Part shown: positions 59,525 to 64,000 of the stretch, in pieces
How positions within the stretch are numbered: the first letter of the stretch is position 1
Layout of the letters: every line of letters begins with the position of its first letter
Source of the DNA: Coccinella septempunctata
Lineage: Eukaryota > Arthropoda > Insecta > Coleoptera > Coccinellidae
Assembly: GCF_907165205.1 (NCBI RefSeq)
Contig: NC_058192.1
Span: 11,718,001-11,782,000, forward strand
Direction: 5' to 3'
Length of the DNA: 64,000 bases
Position numbers and translations under genes: made by a program
The notes under the pieces: model-generated
What the model saw: the letters and a program-made list of their open reading frames with translations, nothing else
What the model was told of the DNA's origin: nothing
Database searches by the model: none

Positions 59525-60772
59525 AAGATCCCAGAGCGACCAGACATAACTTATTTTCACACAGATGAAACTTTAGGATCTCAGTAGATTCTTATGTGCT
59601 TTGAATACCTGCGAACTTGTGTAGCTTGCCTAGTGACACCTGGGCAGATACCAGGTGGCAAAGGTGACTAAAAATAAGTGCTACTTTACTTATTTTCACA
59701 TGGCTGATTTTTATATATGTTTTAAAGAATATCATTCTGAAGTTATATTATAAGTGCCAGACACTTCCCATGGGCCAAAACACTTGCCAGACACTTTGAA
59801 GATGCACAAAAAATATATGAACTTTACTTATTTTCACATGGCTGATGTTATAAAATATGCTATTGAAGTATAGGTGAATCCCTCCACTCCATCCACTTCA
59901 ACTGCTGAGCTTTTCTTTGTTAAACAATCTTCAAGTGGTAATAGTAGAAGTGAATAAAGTGAGAGTTGTAGTACGATTATTTTTGTGTCAAAATTCTTAG
60001 TGTACTGAATTGATCCTACTCCTCGTCCTTCTACCTCGGCTGAAATGTATGTTGAACACAAATTTCGCAAAATTTTCAATGTCCATCGAGAATATAATAC
60101 TTGATTATTGAAGGCCTTCAGGGAAAACGAACATGTATTTTATTGAATTTTAATGAAACTTCCAATTTTATATAGGGAATAGTTCGATTTCGGATTCTCT
60201 AAACGTCTTTTTTTCCCTATAAAATCTGCCTAAAATCAAATAATCGAAAGAAAATTCTTTCAATCCGAATATTACAACCCAACTATGGAGCTATACTTCA
60301 ATGGCATATTTTATAACATCATAATGTGAAAATAAGTAAAGTTTTTTTTTTGTGCATCTTCAAAGCGTCTGGCAAGGGTTTTGGCCCATGGGAAGTGTCT
60401 GGCACTTATAATATAACTTCAGAATAATATTCTTCAAAACATATATAAAAATCAGCCATGTGAAAATAAGTAAAGTTCATATATTTTTTGTGCATCTTCA
60501 AAGTGTCTGGCAAGAGTTTTGGCCCATGGGAAGTGTCTGGCACTTATAATATAACTTCAGAATGATATTCTTTAAAACATATATAAAAATCAGCCATGTG
60601 AAAATAAGTAAAGTAACACTTATTTTTAGTCACCTTTGCCACCTGGTATCTGCCCAGGTGTCACTAGGCAAGTTACACAAGTTCGCAGGTATTCAAAGCA
60701 CATGAGAATCTACTGATATCCTAAAGTTTCATTTGTGTGAAAATAAGTTATGTCTGGTCGCTCTGGGATCTT
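59525..60772. mobile_element. Foldback element, family H, with an unequal arm
   Basis: The left arm (59525-59880) and right arm (60290-60772) are near-identical inverse copies. Their outer ends are AAGATCCCAGAGCGACCAGA and its inverse, and TTATTTTCACA follows. A segment of about 137 bp (GTGAAAATAAGTAAAGTT..CTGGCAAG.GTTTTGGCCCATGGG..AAAATCAGCCAT) is present once in the left arm but twice in tandem in the right arm (about 60326-60460 and 60461-60597). I see no clear target duplication. No coding capacity. Confidence 0.88.
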
Positions 60773-61461
60773 ACTCTATTATTGATAACATCTCCCTTCT
60801 CCAAAGGTGTGACATAAATATTTGTGCTCCACTTACTCATATTATTTTATTCAATCTTCGTTTACTACCACCGATCATAAGATGCCGTTTCGTGAAAATA
60901 TTCGAATTACGCCATTTCCAACTGCCTATTTGATGTATAACGCAGAATGGGGATAGAGAACCCACTCACTCATCCAGAATCCAGACTGTCTGAATTCCAA
61001 AAGGGCACCTCTCTCAACTCGCTGAGTTACGAGAATCAGGGGTTGGGATTGTTGGGAAGGCTTGCGAAGTTTGGTCGTGGTTCGAGTGCTTCGTCTGGAC
61101 CTAAGAATTTTATCAATTCGACGTAGAGCGTAACAAGAAAATTCGTCTTGGAGTTGAAAGTAAACGCGACCGGGACAAAAGCCCAGTACCTCGCCTTAAT
61201 TCATCCTATTTGACTCAATTAAGTAGCTGAAGCAAGAGAGGAAGAGATGGTAAGGATCAAGATTTGAGTGGATTACTTTGATGAGTCGATTGAATGGAAC
61301 TGGATTCAATCAGAGAATGTAAGAAATTTGATTAATGGCGAAGGAAAACGGTATATTTCAGCATAAAGTTACGAAAGATGAATTCGAAGAGAGATAGTCG
61401 TTCGTGATGTATCTGCAACGGATTACTCTTCGACAAGCTATGATCAAGCGTGGTCGTAGTA
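60773..61461. other. Non-genic interval
   Basis: The short plus frame 60733-60933 starts inside the repeat H terminus and is not a gene. Nothing else is supported. Confidence 0.3.
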
Positions 61462-63327
61462 CGAAGATATATTGAAAAATTCTTAGCCCACTATAGAACC
61501 AAACAAAATTTTAATGTCCATATTTTATTACTCAAAATATTCTCCTCTTAGGCCCGCAGTAAGATTAATCGTAGTTTAAACTTCAGATTAAGAAATCTCC
61601 GATTAAAGTTAATCTATGGTTTAAACCTTAAACCGTCGTGTAAAGATCAACTACAAAATGAGAAGAGATTAACTAATCCTGTGCAGTTGCCAAAATAGTT
61701 GGCTATTTGAACTAATTGTGACTCATTGGTTGTCATTTCTTAGTTTTCTGTGTTAATCTTGGGATTAGTCCTTCGGTCAGACTGCAGCGATCAGTTTATT
61801 TATTTATTGTGTTCTGTTGTGAGCTTTGTATCAGCATTATTATTGTTATTATTGAGGTGTGAGGTAAAATCTATGGTTGATACATAGCATTCAGTGCTTC
61901 GTTTCTGAAAGTATCTATATTTAGTATCGAAAGGCAAATTTCGATGTGGAAATTGCTTTTGAACATAGCAATTCAGAAGATGGATTGCAAGTGAGACAAA
62001 ATATGAAATTGAATGTTGATATTTCATCTTGAGGTGGGGTGGCTTATTTTTTTCTCAATCTCACTCAAAATTGCTCTTGCAGAAGTTTCGGAGATCGAAT
62101 GAATTCGATATCATCCCATTTATCCCAATGATTTTCTCGATCACGGATAATATATGGTCTATCATGATACCTATTGAGTAGTTTAAACCCTCATTCTTGG
62201 TTTAAACTACCATAAATCTTACGGGCCTTAATTTGATACATTTATTACAGCGAACCTGCAACGCCTCTAGACCTTTATAAAAAAATTTTTTCTTCTTGCT
62301 CTGCAAACCAGACCTCCACAACTTTATTATCTCCTCGTTGAAAAAAATTTACGACCTTTTAAACCTTTTTTCAGTGGAGGAAAGAGATGATAGTCGGATG
62401 GAGCCAAATATGGTGAATAAGGGGGGTGTTCTAGTAATTCAAATCCTAAATCACGAGTTTTTTGCAGGGCAACATGAGATTTTTGTGCAGGGGCGTTGTC
62501 CTGCAAAAACAAAACACCTTTTCACCGTAGAGTGGTCAATAATGTCGAATAGTAATCTCCGGTTATTGTTCTACCTTTATCCAACAAATCAATCATAATA
62601 CTCCATGGCAATCCCAAAAAACTGAAGCAGGAACTTTTCCAGCAGATTTTTGGCCACGAAACTTCTTAGGTCTTGGAGAACCAGAGTGTCGCCATTCCAT
62701 CGATTGTTTCTTTGTTTCTGGATAGTAGAAATGTACCCAAGTCTCATCCATAGTAACAATTCGGTTTAAGCAGTCTACATCGTTTTCAAATCGAGCACAG
62801 ATCGAACGCGATGCTTCTACCCTTGCACGCTTTTGGTCAAGATTTAAACATTTAGGGATCCATTTTGCAGAAATTTTTCTCATGTCCAAATTGACTTGAA
62901 CTATATGATGAACACGTTCGTATAAAATATTCAGTGCTTCAGATATCCGGTTTAGCCCAATTCGACGGTCTGATCAAATCATGTCATGAACTGCATCGAT
63001 ATTTTCTGGGACTGACACAGAAACTGGCCTTCCCGATCGGTCATCATCTTCAATGGAAAATTTACCTCTTTTGAAGCTCTCAGTCCAATTTTTCACAGTC
63101 GCATATGAAGGACATTGATCACCAAGGGTATTAAGCATATCTTCGTAAATCTGCTTACCTCTTAACTCTTTTAAATACAGGTACTTGATGATGGCTCGAT
63201 ACTCCAATTTTTCGATTTTCACAATTTCGATGGACATCTTCTTCCTTTTAATTTATTGCGTAACTCTGGTTTACTTTTTGACCTCAAACTTCACACTGAC
63301 ACTTCTAATGATTTATTGTTCGTTGCA
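61462..63327 (-). mobile_element. Mariner copy D, split and end-truncated
   Basis: The left terminus CGAAGATATATTGAAAAATTC follows TA (61460-61461). A 677-bp element interrupts it at 61551-62227. Homology to the other mariners stops near 63327, so the 5' terminal repeat is gone. The minus-strand transposase is the best preserved of the four: 63237-62974 gives the helix-turn-helix part (MSIEIVKIEKLEYRAIIKYL, VKNWTESFKRGKFSIEDDD). Then 62889-62593 carries TMDETWVHFYYPETK and 62512-62327 carries MFLQDNAPAQKS and YLAPSDYHLFPP. At least one stop and one frameshift separate the parts. Confidence 0.92.
61551..62227. mobile_element. Second Harbinger-like non-autonomous element, inserted in mariner D
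   Basis: It begins GGCCCGCAGTAAGATTAATC and ends with the inverse of GGCCCGTAAGATTTATGG. The terminal repeats continue into GTAGTTTAAAC. TTA directly flanks both sides (61548-61550, 62228-62230). Removing it with one TTA restores CTCCTCTTAATTTGATAC, collinear with the other mariners (CTCCTCTTGATTGTATAC in copy A). Its termini are unrelated to those of the element at 8125-9493. No transposase; the superfamily is inferred from the TTA duplication. Confidence 0.87.
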
Positions 63328-64000
63328 ATTAAGATGTCTAAAAACATGGTGTATGCACTCGTCAATTTTTGAATGGAATGACATTAGACTAAATCGAAAA
63401 TGAGAGATTCGTTTCGTGGCGGCGCCACCATGTTCTATCCTTGTTCTATGAAAGAAAATCTAATGATACTCTCTCGTTTTATTTTGTTCTGCGTTTTTAT
63501 CGATCACAGATTACAGTCATCTCTGTGTTCCTGATCCATCAAAGAATCCTGTTAACGAATATTTGTGATTTACACTTGAATTTTCGTTGTAAAAACGAAT
63601 CTGCAGATATTTCAACAGTATCGAAGGATTCGAAGAAGTACTTACTATTCTCCTTCAAGATAATTGCTGTTCGACAAATTGTATTCGTGAGGAAGGTAAT
63701 TCAATATGATTTCAATAAAACACAGTTGTTTGGCGAAATATTCAATATATTCAGTTGACAGAAACGCAATTTTCACTATACTTGTGAAGAATATTTGAAG
63801 AACAGACTCGAACAGATTAACGTATTTCTGTTTCTCAATTCATGCTCACAATTCACATTAAGTATTTTCAATACAGTTCCTTTGATTGAATATTGCTGAA
63901 GTTGCCATAAAACTGTTAGCTCTATCCTATCCGTCCCGAATGTTCATCTGATTTGGCTCTGCCTCAATTTCCAACAACAAAGAGTGATTGTCCAACATCA
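63328..64000. other. Non-genic interval at the right edge
   Basis: The plus frame 63441-63758 has no recognised domain. No repeat or RNA gene seen. Confidence 0.3.

Overview
The window looks like a piece of an insect nuclear genome, most likely a beetle, though the species call is inference. It is AT-rich and sparsely genic, with short exons bounded by GT/AG splice signals. It carries a CHK-type (EcKinase) kinase gene of the arthropod-expanded kind, jockey-type LINE fragments, several decayed mariner copies, and many long inverted-repeat (foldback) elements. No tRNA, rRNA, CRISPR or bacterial-type operon was seen.

Two genes are well supported. (1) Minus strand, 7.7-13.6 kb: three exons of an anoctamin-10-like (TMEM16K-type) membrane protein at 13342-13557, 11070-11359 and 7674-7771. 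Their reading phases join exactly (0, then 2, then 1), and the joined product matches the cytosolic N-terminal half of the ANO10 family. The transmembrane exons were not found and probably lie off the left edge. (2) Plus strand, 30305-31525: an intact 406-residue CHK kinase-like protein with a splice acceptor just before the ATG and an AATAAA signal after the stop. Weaker exon candidates, recognised only by splice signals and open frames, lie at 14.1-14.8, 16.35, 49.9 and 52.6-53.0 kb.

Most of the identified sequence is mobile DNA. There are two jockey-like LINE fragments on the minus strand (1-745; 29032-30096, the latter with a target duplication of about 16 bp). Another LINE tail ends in a TTCA microsatellite (45658-46242, 11-bp target duplication). 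There are four broken mariners (8017-10852, 19052-20293, 38766-40007, 61462-63327) and a Tc1-like transposase relic near 48.3-48.7 kb. Two of the mariners are each split by a different element with long terminal inverted repeats and a TTA target duplication (Harbinger-like by inference). One of those is itself split by a foldback element, giving a three-level nest inside an intron of the anoctamin gene.

The most distinctive feature is a set of foldback elements (called A to H here) whose arms run from about 100 to over 500 bp. Families A to D, and less perfectly F and G, begin with CAGGGTG or a close variant next to TA, although their interiors are unrelated. Family E (21.7-23.9 and 31.7-33.2 kb) has different GTTGGG ends, also next to TA, and is riddled with repeats of a CTCGAG-centred motif. 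Family H (59.5-60.8 kb) is a near-perfect palindrome with one duplicated segment in one arm. Several insertions can be proven from the window itself, because another copy of the host element supplies the empty site.
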